A stretch of 64,000 bases of DNA from Pacificibacter marinus (lineage in GTDB: Bacteria; Pseudomonadota; Alphaproteobacteria; Rhodobacterales; Rhodobacteraceae): positions 310,001 through 374,000 of the forward strand of contig NZ_FNZV01000002.1 of assembly GCF_900109555.1 (NCBI RefSeq). The letters are read 5' to 3'. This document shows positions 9,614-18,302 of the stretch, in pieces; position 1 is the first letter of the stretch; each line of letters starts with the position of its first letter. A model generated the notes under the pieces. That model did no database searches. It was not told the origin of the DNA and saw only the letters and a program-made list of their open reading frames with translations. The position numbers were made by a program, and so were the translations under genes.

Positions 9614-11128
9614 ATGACATTCACACCCCATGGAAAACATCTCATTTGTGGCGAATGGATCGGAACTCAAGACGTTTTTGCGTCAGAGCCCGCAACTGGA
9701 GACCCTCACAATTTTAGTGTCGGAACACCGGATTTGGTTGGGCAAGCGGCACGTGCCGCAGAGGATGCATTTTGGAGTTTTGGTTATTCCAGCCGTGAAG
9801 AACGCGCTGCATTTCTGACGGCAATTGCCGATGAAATCGAAGCACGGGCAGATGCCATTACTCAAATCGGGTCAGAAGAAACAGGTCTGCCAACCGGACG
9901 TTTACAAGGTGAACGTGGCCGCACTACAGGTCAGTTGCGTTTGTTCGCATCTCACATTTTGGCTGGGGACTATCTGGATCGCAGATATGACAAAGCTTTG
10001 CCAGATCGCGCACCCATGCCGCGCCCTGACATTCGGATGATGCAGCGCCCTATCGGGCCAGTTGCTGTTTTTGGAGCATCTAATTTCCCACTCGCATTTT
10101 CAACTGCTGGTGGTGACACTGCTGCGGCATTAGCTGCGGGCTGTCCTGTGGTGGTCAAAGGTCACTCGGCTCATCCTGGAACAGGTGAAATTGTTGCTGA
10201 GGCAATTCATGCCGCAATCAAATCTTGCGACCTACATCCTGGGGTGTTCTCTTTCATTCAAGGCGGCAACCGCGAAGTTGGGGCTGCTTTGGTTCAACAT
10301 CCATTGATCAAAGCTGTTGGGTTTACTGGTTCACTCGGTGGTGGTCGCGCTTTGTTTGATCTATGTGCTCAACGTCCTGAGCCAATCCCATTCTTTGGGG
10401 AACTTGGTTCGGTGAACCCTATGTTCTTTATGCCTGCAGCATTGGCCAATCGCGGGTCCGAGATTGCCGCTGGGTGGGCTGGATCTTTGACAATGGGCGC
10501 AGGGCAATTTTGCACAAACCCAGGAATTTGTATTGTGCTAGATGGGCCTGATGCAGACACTTTTACTGACGTGGCAACAAAATCGCTTTCATCAGTTGGC
10601 CCACAAACCATGCTGACAGATGGCATTGCCAAAGCTTACCGTTCAGGCAGCGCTCAGATTTCTGGTACCACTGGTGTACAAGAATTGTTGACCTCAACCT
10701 GTGATTTGCGTGAAGCCGCGCCATATTTGTTTGCAACGACTGGCAAAGAATGGTTGAAAAATGAAGTGCTTGGCGAAGAGGTCTTTGGCCCTCTTGGTTT
10801 GATCGTTCGGGTCAAAGACATGGACGAAATGCGCCAAGTTGCAATGTCTTTGAAAGGCCAGCTCACTTGCACGCTTCATCTTGATGATGAGGATGCAGAT
10901 GAGGCACGTGCCTTGCTTCCGATTTTGGAACGCAAAGCGGGCCGTGTTTTGGCAAATGGTTTTCCAACGGGTGTCGAGGTTTGTGATACGATGGTTCACG
11001 GTGGACCATACCCTGCCTCGACCAACTTTGGAGCAACGTCCGTTGGCACCTTGTCAATCCGTCGCTTTTTGCGCCCTGTGAGCTACCAAAATATCCCTGC
11101 GTCGGTCTTGCCGACAGATATTGCTTAA
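9614..11128 (+). CDS. 2,5-dioxovalerate (alpha-ketoglutaric semialdehyde) dehydrogenase, ALDH family
   Basis: A 504-residue NAD(P)-dependent aldehyde dehydrogenase. Visible motifs are GPVAVFGASNFPLAFSTAGGD, KGHSAHPGTGEIV (cofactor-binding Lys), VGFTGSLGGGRALFD, the general-base Glu in FFGELGSVNP and the nucleophile Cys in GAGQFCTNPG (near residue 300). This pattern, notably the GELGSVNP block, is typical of ketoglutaric semialdehyde dehydrogenases, which end the oxidative L-arabinose, D-xylose and galactarate/glucarate routes at 2-oxoglutarate. It stands alone after xylA and is closed by the terminator at 11138. The likely supplier of its substrate is the gguC/araD pair 20 kb downstream. Other aldehyde substrates remain possible. 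Confidence 0.85.
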   Translation: MTFTPHGKHLICGEWIGTQDVFASEPATGDPHNFSVGTPDLVGQAARAAEDAFWSFGYSSREERAAFLTAIADEIEARADAITQIGSEETGLPTGRLQGERGRTTGQLRLFASHILAGDYLDRRYDKALPDRAPMPRPDIRMMQRPIGPVAVFGASNFPLAFSTAGGDTAAALAAGCPVVVKGHSAHPGTGEIVAEAIHAAIKSCDLHPGVFSFIQGGNREVGAALVQHPLIKAVGFTGSLGGGRALFDLCAQRPEPIPFFGELGSVNPMFFMPAALANRGSEIAAGWAGSLTMGAGQFCTNPGICIVLDGPDADTFTDVATKSLSSVGPQTMLTDGIAKAYRSGSAQISGTTGVQELLTSTCDLREAAPYLFATTGKEWLKNEVLGEEVFGPLGLIVRVKDMDEMRQVAMSLKGQLTCTLHLDDEDADEARALLPILERKAGRVLANGFPTGVEVCDTMVHGGPYPASTNFGATSVGTLSIRRFLRPVSYQNIPASVLPTDIA

Positions 11129-11137
11129 GTGATTTAA

Positions 11138-11163
11138 GATACCGCGCCATGTGGCGCGGTATC
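11138..11163. terminator. Bidirectional stem-loop terminator
   Basis: A perfect 11-bp stem, GATACCGCGCC / GGCGCGGTATC, with an ATGT loop lies between the convergent dehydrogenase and chemoreceptor genes. T-rich flanks are weak on both sides, but position and stem strength support termination of both transcripts. Confidence 0.8.
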
Positions 11164-11197
11164 TGTTCTCTGGCAACTATATGTCAGTATACAGCTA

Positions 11198-13216
11198 TTA
11201 CGTGCTAAATTGATTGGTCTCGCGGTGTAAGTTCTGTGCTTGATTTTTCAACATAGTCACTGCGGCAGAACTTTCTTCAAACATCGCCGCATTTTGCTGA
11301 GTGACCTGATCAAGTTGGTCCACGGCTTTGTTGATTTCAGCTAGGCCGGTGGCTTGCTCTTGGGACGAACTGGATATGTTTTGTACAAGACCATCGACTT
11401 GCGACACGAGTGTTTCAATTTCTTTGAGTGCTGTCCCCGATTCATGGACCAATGCGACACCTGATTTAACTTGGTTCGATGAGGTTTCAATCAGATTTGC
11501 GATTTCGCGGGCGGCTTCTGAAGATCGTTGTGCCAGTGCGCGAACTTCGGATGCAACGACGGCAAATCCGCGACCACTTTCGCCCGCACGTGCTGCTTCA
11601 ACCCCAGCGTTCAAGGCTAGCAGATTGGTCTGAAACGCAATATCGTCAATGACTGACGTGATTTTTGAAATTTCTTCAGAACTGTGCGAAATATCGGTCA
11701 TTGCAGTGATGGTTTGTTCCACTACTTCGCGACCTTCACCTGAACGTTCGCGGGCACGCGACACAGCTTTGGCGGCTGTTTTGGCACCTTCAGCAGAGTT
11801 TTCTACTGATGAACTGAGCTGTGTTATGGCTGATGCCGTTTCGATCAATGAAGCCGCTTGGCTTTCTGTTCTGTGCCCTAAGTCCTCGGATGCTGCTGCA
11901 ATCCCATCTACTTCACTTTGTATGTTGTCGATACCAAGAGTGATTTGTTGGATGAGCGCCGCAAGACGTCCAAGTGAGGAATTGAAATTTGTGCGCAAAG
12001 CTTCGAGTTCGCCGGGCATCTCATCTGGCAAGCTGGTTGCAAGATTGCCGCGGCTGAGCTCTGTAATGGCAGCATTTATGTCGATGATAGATGTCTTGAA
12101 AAGTGTCACATCTGCTGCAAATTTAACGATTTTGTAGACTTTGCCGTGGGTGTCAAAAATTGGATTGTAGGTGGCTTGAATCCAAATTTCTTTACCCGTT
12201 TTGGTTACACGAACGAACTCAGAGTCGATGAATTCACCAGCATTGAGCATGTCCCAGAACTGTGTGTATTCTTCTGTGTTGCGCTCGTTTTCGCGCACAA
12301 ACATAGAGTGATGACGGCCTTTAATGTCTTCAAGCGTGTAATCGAGGGCGTCTAGAAAATTGTCATTGGCCGTGAGAATTGTACCATCGGGGGTGAATTC
12401 AATCACAGCTTGAACGCGGTGGATGGCATTCATCTGGCCTGTTAGGTCATTGACCGCAGTGCGCTGACTTGTGATATCAATGGCGGTTTTCATCACGCGC
12501 TCTGGTTTGCCTTGTGGATCTAAAATCACATTATAGCTGGCTTGGATAAAGACATCGGAGCCATCTTTGGCCTTGCGAATAAATTCACCTGCGATGAATT
12601 CTCCGCTTTGCAGTTTTTGCCAAAATTCTGCGTATTCGGCTGTGTTGGCTTCGTTCTTTGGCATAAAGATTTTGTGATGTTCACCTTTGATATCATCAAG
12701 AGTGTACCCAAGAGCGTTTAGAAAATTGTCATTGGCGGTTAAAATTTCGCCATTCATCGTGAATTCAATCACTGCCGTTGACCGTGACACAGCTTCGGCC
12801 ATCGCCCGATTCAGATTGGAACTGAGGGTTTTTTCAGTGACGTTCGATGCGATTTTGATCACACCTGTGACTTTATCATTTTGGTCTTTGAGCGGAATAT
12901 ACGAGGCCTCAATATAGACGACTGATCCATTTTTATGTAAGCGCGCAAAGGTTTTTTGCTGTGTCTGTCCGCCCCGCAAACTATCCCAGAACGCTAAGTA
13001 GCTAGCGCTTTTCGCCTCTTTGGGTGACACGAACATGGCGTGCTTTTGCCCGATGACTTCACTGGCATCATAGCCCATGGCTTGGCAAAAATTCTGGTTT
13101 GCGTTTGTGATTGTTGCATCTAAATCGAACCAAATCATTGCAAGGGCTGCATCTGCGGCTGCTAACGTGGCTAAGGATGTGTCTGTATCGCGCTTTGGAT
13201 TTCGAAAATGGAACAT
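11198..13216 (-). CDS. Soluble methyl-accepting chemotaxis protein with three PAS domains
   Basis: A 672-residue receptor with no signal peptide or membrane segment. Three tandem PAS domains cover roughly residues 20-130, 138-250 and 260-375. Each carries a near-identical ANxNFxxALGYxxxDIxGxHHxxF pattern and a PAC end, which suggests internal duplication. A short linker resembling HAMP is followed by the coiled-coil signalling domain, whose hairpin tip reads [29 protein letters not shown]. It is expected to pair with CheW/CheA in a cytoplasmic array and to sense redox, oxygen or an internal metabolite through the PAS pockets; ligand unknown. The ribosome site is GAGGTAGAC before ATG 13216. 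Its place inside a sugar locus suggests taxis linked to catabolic state, which is inference. Confidence 0.9.
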   Translation of the reverse strand: MFHFRNPKRDTDTSLATLAAADAALAMIWFDLDATITNANQNFCQAMGYDASEVIGQKHAMFVSPKEAKSASYLAFWDSLRGGQTQQKTFARLHKNGSVVYIEASYIPLKDQNDKVTGVIKIASNVTEKTLSSNLNRAMAEAVSRSTAVIEFTMNGEILTANDNFLNALGYTLDDIKGEHHKIFMPKNEANTAEYAEFWQKLQSGEFIAGEFIRKAKDGSDVFIQASYNVILDPQGKPERVMKTAIDITSQRTAVNDLTGQMNAIHRVQAVIEFTPDGTILTANDNFLDALDYTLEDIKGRHHSMFVRENERNTEEYTQFWDMLNAGEFIDSEFVRVTKTGKEIWIQATYNPIFDTHGKVYKIVKFAADVTLFKTSIIDINAAITELSRGNLATSLPDEMPGELEALRTNFNSSLGRLAALIQQITLGIDNIQSEVDGIAAASEDLGHRTESQAASLIETASAITQLSSSVENSAEGAKTAAKAVSRARERSGEGREVVEQTITAMTDISHSSEEISKITSVIDDIAFQTNLLALNAGVEAARAGESGRGFAVVASEVRALAQRSSEAAREIANLIETSSNQVKSGVALVHESGTALKEIETLVSQVDGLVQNISSSSQEQATGLAEINKAVDQLDQVTQQNAAMFEESSAAVTMLKNQAQNLHRETNQFST

Positions 13217-13320
13217 GTCTACCTCGTAAGTTTGAGGCAGTATTGAACCAAGAGTTCTAATAAATTATTTAACGACAAATTATTTTTCGCATATGCTCAA
13301 TTTGGGGACGCAAACAGAGC

Positions 13321-13354
13321 CTAAGCCCACACATTATATTTGTGCGTGAGCTTA
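13321..13354 (-). terminator. Imperfect hairpin downstream of kdgK, possible terminator
   Basis: Arms CTAAGCcCACaCA and TGtGcGTGaGCTTAG pair around an AT-rich loop just past the kdgK stop on the minus strand. There is no clear T run, so termination is only suggested. Confidence 0.4.
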
Positions 13355-13370
13355 GATGTGCAAGCAACGG

Positions 13371-14276
13371 TTAGAGCGCAACGAGGGCTCCGCGATGTTG
13401 CACCACTTGCGCTGACAGCATCATGCCTGCGCGCAAAGCCTCTTCGAGGTTGGCACCTTGCATACGCGCCGTGATATAGCCCGCGTTGAAGCTGTCGCCG
13501 GCCGCAGTGCTATCGACTGGGGTGACTGGATCGGGGGAAATTGAAATCCCACCTTCGCCTTGCGACCATGCATACATTTCATGTGCGCCATTTTTCACAA
13601 TAACAGTGTGTGCGCCAAGATCGCGATACCGCAGGGCTGTGTCTTGCGGTTTAGCATCGCCAAACATGTCTTCTTCTTCGTCAAAAGATGGCAGCATGAC
13701 ATCAGCGATAGAGGCCGCTTTTGACAACCATTCTTTGGTGATATTTGGGTTTTCCCAAAGGCGAGGGCGGATATTGGTGTCAAAGACAACTTGCGCGCCC
13801 TGTGCGCGGGCCCGTGCCAAAGCATCGATCAAATTTTGACGATGCTCAGGTGACAAAATCGCCAGTGTGATCCCTGAGAACAGCAAGATTTGGTCGCCGG
13901 AAAAAGCGGTATCAAGCGTGCTTGGGTCTGCAGCCAAAAGTTTCGCCGCCGAGGTGTCACGCCAATAGGCAAAAGAGCGTTCGCCATTGTCCAGTTGGAT
14001 CATATAAAGACCAAGGGTGCGGTCGGGGGTATGGCTGACATATGTGCTGTCAACGCCAGATTCCGACAAGAAATCAAGCATCTTTTGTGAAATACTATCG
14101 GTGCCCACGGCTGTGAGATAACCGACAGAATAATCGTCGAGCCCTGCAAGGCAGCGCTTGGCGTACCATGCGGTATTAAGAGTATCGCCCGCGAAATTCA
14201 TGGAATATTTCCCATGCCCGTCTGGCGCCATTTCGACCATGCATTCGCCAATCGTCAAAAGTCTTTTAGTTTTCAT
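13371..14276 (-). CDS. kdgK: 2-keto-3-deoxygluconate kinase (PfkB family)
   Basis: A 301-residue ribokinase-family enzyme that phosphorylates 2-dehydro-3-deoxygluconate to KDPG. It shows the LLTIGECMVEMAPDG start, the substrate segment MNFAGDTLNTAWY, and the C-terminal anion-hole/catalytic motif DSTAAGDSFNAGY, a DTxGAGD variant with catalytic Asp. The open frame runs to 14336, but ATG 14276, overlapping the end of the gntR gene by 11 bp, precedes the conserved start and fits operon coupling. It would receive KDG made by UxuA and by KduD from the operon on the other strand. No KDPG aldolase gene is visible in this window. Confidence 0.92.
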   Translation of the reverse strand: MKTKRLLTIGECMVEMAPDGHGKYSMNFAGDTLNTAWYAKRCLAGLDDYSVGYLTAVGTDSISQKMLDFLSESGVDSTYVSHTPDRTLGLYMIQLDNGERSFAYWRDTSAAKLLAADPSTLDTAFSGDQILLFSGITLAILSPEHRQNLIDALARARAQGAQVVFDTNIRPRLWENPNITKEWLSKAASIADVMLPSFDEEEDMFGDAKPQDTALRYRDLGAHTVIVKNGAHEMYAWSQGEGGISISPDPVTPVDSTAAGDSFNAGYITARMQGANLEEALRAGMMLSAQVVQHRGALVAL

Positions 14277-14976
14277 GATCGTCCTCTTCGAAAAATTCTG
14301 TATGTGCGGCATGTATCGTGTTGATTGATTTCGCAATGCGATTCAAATGGGCGCGCATCAGTTCTATAACATGGTTCTTATCTTTTGATTTCATAGCCTT
14401 GAGGATTTCTACATGTTCATCAAAGGCAATCTGAGATCCCTCTCTATCGAGGGACAAATACCGCACGCGGTCCATATGGGCCTTGTTGTCTTTGATCAGG
14501 GTCCACACTTCTGGATGGCCCGCAATCGCGCACAATTGGGCGTGAAAGGCATCATCCAACTCATGAAATCTTTCGCGATTTTCATCCGAGATGGCGCTCT
14601 TTTGTTTCTCAAGGTTATCTTCAAGGCGGGCGATATCTGCAGGCGTCGCCTTTTTCATCGCGGTGCAAGTGGTTTCAAGTTCCAAGGCGGTGCGAATAAA
14701 GCGCGCCTTGTGGACTGCTGCAGTAGAGATTTTCGTTACAACCGTGGCGCGTTGGGGGCGGATCAGTAAGAAACCCTGTTGGCTGAGACGGTAAAACGCA
14801 TCGCGCACAGGTTGACGTGACACGCCGAGTTTTTTCGCGACATCCGCCTCGGACATCTTTGTTCCGGGGGGCATGTGCAGGCCCACGATGCTGTCATAAA
14901 GTTGCCCATACACGACATCGGTGACAGAGGGCGGGCGGTCTTGTGTAAGCGTTTGCAGTTTTAGATCGTGTCCCAT
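14266..14976 (-). CDS. GntR/FadR-family (FCD) transcriptional regulator of uronate genes
   Basis: A 236-residue regulator. The winged helix (MSEADVAKKLGVSRQPVRDAFYRLSQQGFLLIRPQ) is followed by an FCD ligand domain with metal-ligand type residues in RFHELDDAFHAQL and HMDRVRYL ... FDEHVEIL. The frame opens at 15024, but ATG at 14976 has a strong AAGGAGA site. It overlaps kdgK and is divergent from uxaC-dctPQM, so it most likely controls both directions, in the manner of UxuR/ExuR, with a uronate or its keto intermediate as effector. Its operator probably lies in the palindrome and promoter at 15096-15160. Effector identity is inference. Confidence 0.88.
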   Translation of the reverse strand: MGHDLKLQTLTQDRPPSVTDVVYGQLYDSIVGLHMPPGTKMSEADVAKKLGVSRQPVRDAFYRLSQQGFLLIRPQRATVVTKISTAAVHKARFIRTALELETTCTAMKKATPADIARLEDNLEKQKSAISDENRERFHELDDAFHAQLCAIAGHPEVWTLIKDNKAHMDRVRYLSLDREGSQIAFDEHVEILKAMKSKDKNHVIELMRAHLNRIAKSINTIHAAHTEFFEEDDHEN

Positions 14977-15095
14977 CTGTCTCTCCTTGGCGTCTCTTGC
15001 TTGACCTATATGCGCGACATTCACGTCTTAGTGCAATCCTTGGTGGTCGCACCGCCACCCAGCCCAATGCGTATTCGGGCCTAATGCGTAATTGT

Positions 15096-15113
15096 GCTTC
15101 ACAGGTGTGAAGC
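15096..15113. promoter_or_regulatory. 18-bp palindrome in the gntR-uxaC divergent region
   Basis: GCTTCACA and TGTGAAGC form perfect 8-bp arms around a GG centre, just upstream of a TTGACA element. Such a tight two-fold site between a regulator and its target operon is a probable operator; which protein binds is not shown. Confidence 0.6.
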
Positions 15114-15117
15114 TGCG

Positions 15118-15146
15118 TTGACACGAATTACTAACTAGCATATTAG
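15118..15146 (+). promoter_or_regulatory. Probable sigma-70 promoter of the uxaC operon
   Basis: A perfect -35 TTGACA (15118-15123), a 17-bp spacer and a TATTAG -10 (15141-15146) lie about 90 bp before uxaC. Direct repeats of ATTACTA overlap the spacer and continue past the -10, which would let a bound regulator block RNA polymerase. Confidence 0.55.
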
Positions 15147-15233
15147 ATTACTAGAGGGAAGGATACCCCTGAGTGTGCAGTCAGTAATGCTTTCGAATGA
15201 CTGAACAAATCTATGGGGTGCAGGGGGAATCGT

Positions 15234-16643
15234 ATGCCGTTACTCGACCAAAATCGTTTGTTTCCAGTTGAGGATCGTACGCGCGCTTTGACGCGTGAGA
15301 TTTACGATGGCATCAAAGATTTGCCAATCATCTCACCGCATGGGCACACCGATCCGTCTTGGTTTGCGTTGAACGAAAACTTTCCCGATCCTGCGCGTTT
15401 GTTTGTCACGCCAGACCACTATGTGTTTCGGATGTTCTGTTCGCAGGGCATAGACTTGGCCACGCTTGGCGTGCCGCGCGCTGATGGTGGCGAGACAGAA
15501 CAGGACCCGCGCAAAATCTGGCAAGTGTTTGCTGAGAACCTCTACCTCTTGCGGGCCACGCCATCCTACATTTGGCTAAACCATGCCTTTCAAGAAACCT
15601 TTGGTATCAAGACACCATTGAACGGCGAGACCGCGGGCGAGATTTACGATCACATCGACGCGTGTCTGAAAACCGATGCGTTCAAGCCCCGTGCTTTGTA
15701 TGACCGGTTTAATATCGAAGCCCTGTCGACGACAGAGATGGCTTTGGATGATCTGAAACATCACAAAACCATTGCTGAGAGCGATTGGAATGGCAAAGTC
15801 ATTTCCGCTTATCGCCCTGACAATGTGATTGATCCTGAATTCGAAGGCTTTACAGATAACATCGCCCAGCTTGGCGCTTTGACTGGCGAAAATACAGCGA
15901 CGTGGCAGGGGTATCTAAATGCCCACCGTGCACGTCGCGCGTATTTCAAACAGGTTGGCGGTGTCACGTCTTCTGATCATGGTCATCCAACCGCGCGGAC
16001 CGAAGATTTCAGCCCCCAAGTGGCGAATGAGTTGTTCCAAAAGGCGCTCAAAGGCACCTGTACTGCGGATGAGGCCGACGCCTTTCGTGGACACATGTTG
16101 ACCGAAATGGCGCGCATGTCTTTGGACGATGGTTTGACGTTGCAAATACATGCTGGATCGCACCGCAATCACTCTGCGCCGATGATGGCACAGTTCGGTC
16201 GCGATAAGGGATTTGATATTCCGTCAAAGACTGAATTTGTAAACAATTTGAAACCCTTGTTGAACGCAGTTGGTATGGAACGTGATCTGACTGTGATCTT
16301 GTTTATGCTCGATGAAACCACGCAAAGTCGCGAACTTGCGCCGCTGGCGGGCGTGTATCCTGCGCTGCGTCTGGGGCCGCCTTGGTGGTTCCATGACAGC
16401 TTTGAAGGCATGAAACGGTTCCGCGAAAACACCACGGAAACCGCCGGATTTTACAACACTGTCGGCTTTAATGACGACACCCGCGCATTCTGCTCCATTC
16501 CAGCCCGCCATGATGTGGCGCGCCGTGTGGACGCTGGATATCTCGCCACTTTGGTCGCCACAGGGCGGTTGAATGTGAACGAGGCTCACGAGGTTGCACA
16601 AGACCTCACCTACAACTTGGTCAAAAAAGCATACAAGCTTTGA
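15234..16643 (+). CDS. uxaC: Glucuronate (uronate) isomerase
   Basis: A 469-residue amidohydrolase-fold enzyme that isomerises D-glucuronate to D-fructuronate and D-galacturonate to D-tagaturonate. It shows the metal motif [13 protein letters not shown] near the N-terminus, the [12 protein letters not shown] strand (near residue 305), and the family signature [12 protein letters not shown] ... [18 protein letters not shown] 15234 is used (ribosome site AGGGGGA); the frame also allows 15213. It heads the operon with the TRAP transporter 35 bp downstream. As only UxuB and UxuA follow in the window, glucuronate is the branch that can be completed here. Confidence 0.95.
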   Translation: MPLLDQNRLFPVEDRTRALTREIYDGIKDLPIISPHGHTDPSWFALNENFPDPARLFVTPDHYVFRMFCSQGIDLATLGVPRADGGETEQDPRKIWQVFAENLYLLRATPSYIWLNHAFQETFGIKTPLNGETAGEIYDHIDACLKTDAFKPRALYDRFNIEALSTTEMALDDLKHHKTIAESDWNGKVISAYRPDNVIDPEFEGFTDNIAQLGALTGENTATWQGYLNAHRARRAYFKQVGGVTSSDHGHPTARTEDFSPQVANELFQKALKGTCTADEADAFRGHMLTEMARMSLDDGLTLQIHAGSHRNHSAPMMAQFGRDKGFDIPSKTEFVNNLKPLLNAVGMERDLTVILFMLDETTQSRELAPLAGVYPALRLGPPWWFHDSFEGMKRFRENTTETAGFYNTVGFNDDTRAFCSIPARHDVARRVDAGYLATLVATGRLNVNEAHEVAQDLTYNLVKKAYKL

Positions 16644-16678
16644 TCCGGTTTATCTTTAGTCTTCAGGGAGGAGACGAC

Positions 16679-17659
16679 ATGACCCATTTGAAATCCTTTA
16701 CGGCAGCCATCGCATTGATTGCAGCCTCTGCAGTGTCCGCAACAGCATGTGAGGTGACATTGCGTTCATCCGACACACACCCAGACGGGTACCCAACAGT
16801 GGAAGCTGTTAAAGTCATGGGCGCTGAGTTGGCAAAAGCCACAGGTGACAAGCTTTGTGTTGAAGTGTTCCACTCTGCGCAGCTCGGCCAAGAAAAAGAC
16901 ACCATCGAGCAAACTCAGTTCGGCGTGATCGACCTTAACCGCGTCTCTTTGGGGCCATTCAACAACATCATCGAAGAAACAAAGATCCCATCTTTGCCTT
17001 ACATCTTCCGGTCTGTTGAGCACATGCACAACGTAATGGACGGGCCTATTGGCGCAGAGATTTTGGCAGCTTTTGAAGCGCACGATCTTGTCGGTTTGGC
17101 GTTCTATGATGGCGGATCACGGTCTTTCTACAATAAAGAACGCCCCATCACCAAAATGGCAGACCTCGAAGGTCTAAAATTCCGCGTGATGCAGTCTGAT
17201 TTGTTCGTTGATATGGTCTCTGCTGTTGGCGCGAACGCGACACCAATGCCATACGGCGAAGTGTACTCATCTATCCAAACTGGCGTGATCGACGGTGCGG
17301 AAAACAACTGGCCTTCGTTTGAATCTTCAGGCCACTATGAAGTTGCTGGTTACTACACACTCGACCAACACCTCATCGTGCCAGAAGTTTTGGTGATGTC
17401 CAAATCATCTTACGACAAATTGTCCGCTGATGATCAAATGGCAGTGCGCGCCGCTGCAAAAGCGTCTGTGCCTGTGATGCGCGACCTTTGGGCTGAGCGT
17501 GAAAAAGTATCTGAAGCCAAAGTGCGTGCGGCTGGTGTTGAAATCATCACTGATATCGACAAAACACCGTTCATCGAAGCTATGGTGCCTGTCTATGAGA
17601 AATACGTCACAACTGACAAACTCAAAGATTTGGTAACACGTATCCAAGCGACTGAATAA
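16679..17659 (+). CDS. dctP: TRAP transporter substrate-binding protein (DctP family), probable uronate binder
   Basis: A 326-residue periplasmic binding protein. A cleavable signal peptide ([18 protein letters not shown]) leads into the DctP fold. The carboxylate-binding Arg region is in [20 protein letters not shown] (near residue 165), followed by [22 protein letters not shown], the most conserved DctP block. The start has a strong GGGAGGAG site. Position between uxaC and kdgF/kduI/uxuBA indicates D-glucuronate, galacturonate or an unsaturated uronate as ligand; many DctP proteins of this kind are known uronate binders. Two hairpins separate it from the permease genes. Confidence 0.92.
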   Translation: MTHLKSFTAAIALIAASAVSATACEVTLRSSDTHPDGYPTVEAVKVMGAELAKATGDKLCVEVFHSAQLGQEKDTIEQTQFGVIDLNRVSLGPFNNIIEETKIPSLPYIFRSVEHMHNVMDGPIGAEILAAFEAHDLVGLAFYDGGSRSFYNKERPITKMADLEGLKFRVMQSDLFVDMVSAVGANATPMPYGEVYSSIQTGVIDGAENNWPSFESSGHYEVAGYYTLDQHLIVPEVLVMSKSSYDKLSADDQMAVRAAAKASVPVMRDLWAEREKVSEAKVRAAGVEIITDIDKTPFIEAMVPVYEKYVTTDKLKDLVTRIQATE

Positions 17660-17671
17660 GCTTAGATCTTG

Positions 17672-17702
17672 GCGTTTGCGGCATATGTCGCAAACGCTTT
17701 TT
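17672..17702 (+). terminator. Intrinsic terminator/attenuator inside the TRAP operon
   Basis: GCGTTTGCG / CGCAAACGC form a perfect 9-bp stem with an 8-nt loop, followed by TTTTT. It lies just after dctP and before dctQ, so it probably ends a fraction of transcripts and keeps the binding protein in excess of the permease. Confidence 0.8.
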
Positions 17703-17711
17703 CAATAAAAA

Positions 17712-17749
17712 GATCGGCTTCATCCCGTCCGTGTGATGTAAAGCCGATC
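17712..17749 (+). other. Second hairpin before dctQ
   Basis: GATCGGCTT / AAGCCGATC are perfect 9-bp arms around a loop that itself can pair CATC with GATG. It follows the attenuator by 10 bp and ends about 20 bp before dctQ, where it could protect the 5' end of a processed permease mRNA or affect translation start. Confidence 0.55.
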
Positions 17750-17770
17750 CGCCAACCCAGGGGCGGGGAT

Positions 17771-18301
17771 ATGCAACAATTTATGAAAAAAGTCGCACGT
17801 GTGATGGCCATTCTGGCCCGCACGTCGCTTTGGCTCGCAGGGCTGGGATTGGTTTTGATGACCGTCTTTATCGCCTATCAAGTGTTTGGGCGTTTCGTGC
17901 TCAACAATACCCCGACATGGACCGAAAGCTGGTCTGTTTTGATCATGGGGTGGTTTATTTTTCTTGGCGCAGCCGTGGGCACGCGCGAGGGGTATCACCT
18001 ATCGTTTGATGTGCTTTTGTATGTTTTGCCCAAGCGCGTCAAAGATGTGCTGCACACGATCTCTGACATTGTGATCACCGGATTTGGCATTGGTATGATT
18101 GTCTACGGCGCCCAGTTGGCCGAGAAAACATGGCAATCGACAATCCCAAACATCGGCATTTCAGGCGGTTGGGCTTTTGTGTCCATCATCATGGGCGGGG
18201 TCCTTATGGTTTTGTTTTCTATTGAGCGTATTTTGCGCCGCTCATGCGGCATGGTGACCGCACGTTTTGGCGAAACTGAACTTCCTTTGGAGGACCGCTG
18301 A
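17771..18301 (+). CDS. dctQ: TRAP transporter small permease (DctQ family)
   Basis: A 176-residue inner-membrane protein with four predicted helices. These are near residues 17-37, 53-72 (WSVLIMGWFIFLGAAVGTREGYH, the DctQ signature with the conserved charged pair), 93-115 and 130-155. The start at ATG 17771 is chosen over the frame from 17669, whose first 34 codons cover the intergenic hairpin region. It joins DctM, whose start lies 2 bp after its stop, to form the membrane part of the probable uronate transporter. Confidence 0.9.
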   Translation: MQQFMKKVARVMAILARTSLWLAGLGLVLMTVFIAYQVFGRFVLNNTPTWTESWSVLIMGWFIFLGAAVGTREGYHLSFDVLLYVLPKRVKDVLHTISDIVITGFGIGMIVYGAQLAEKTWQSTIPNIGISGGWAFVSIIMGGVLMVLFSIERILRRSCGMVTARFGETELPLEDR

Positions 18302-18302
18302 T

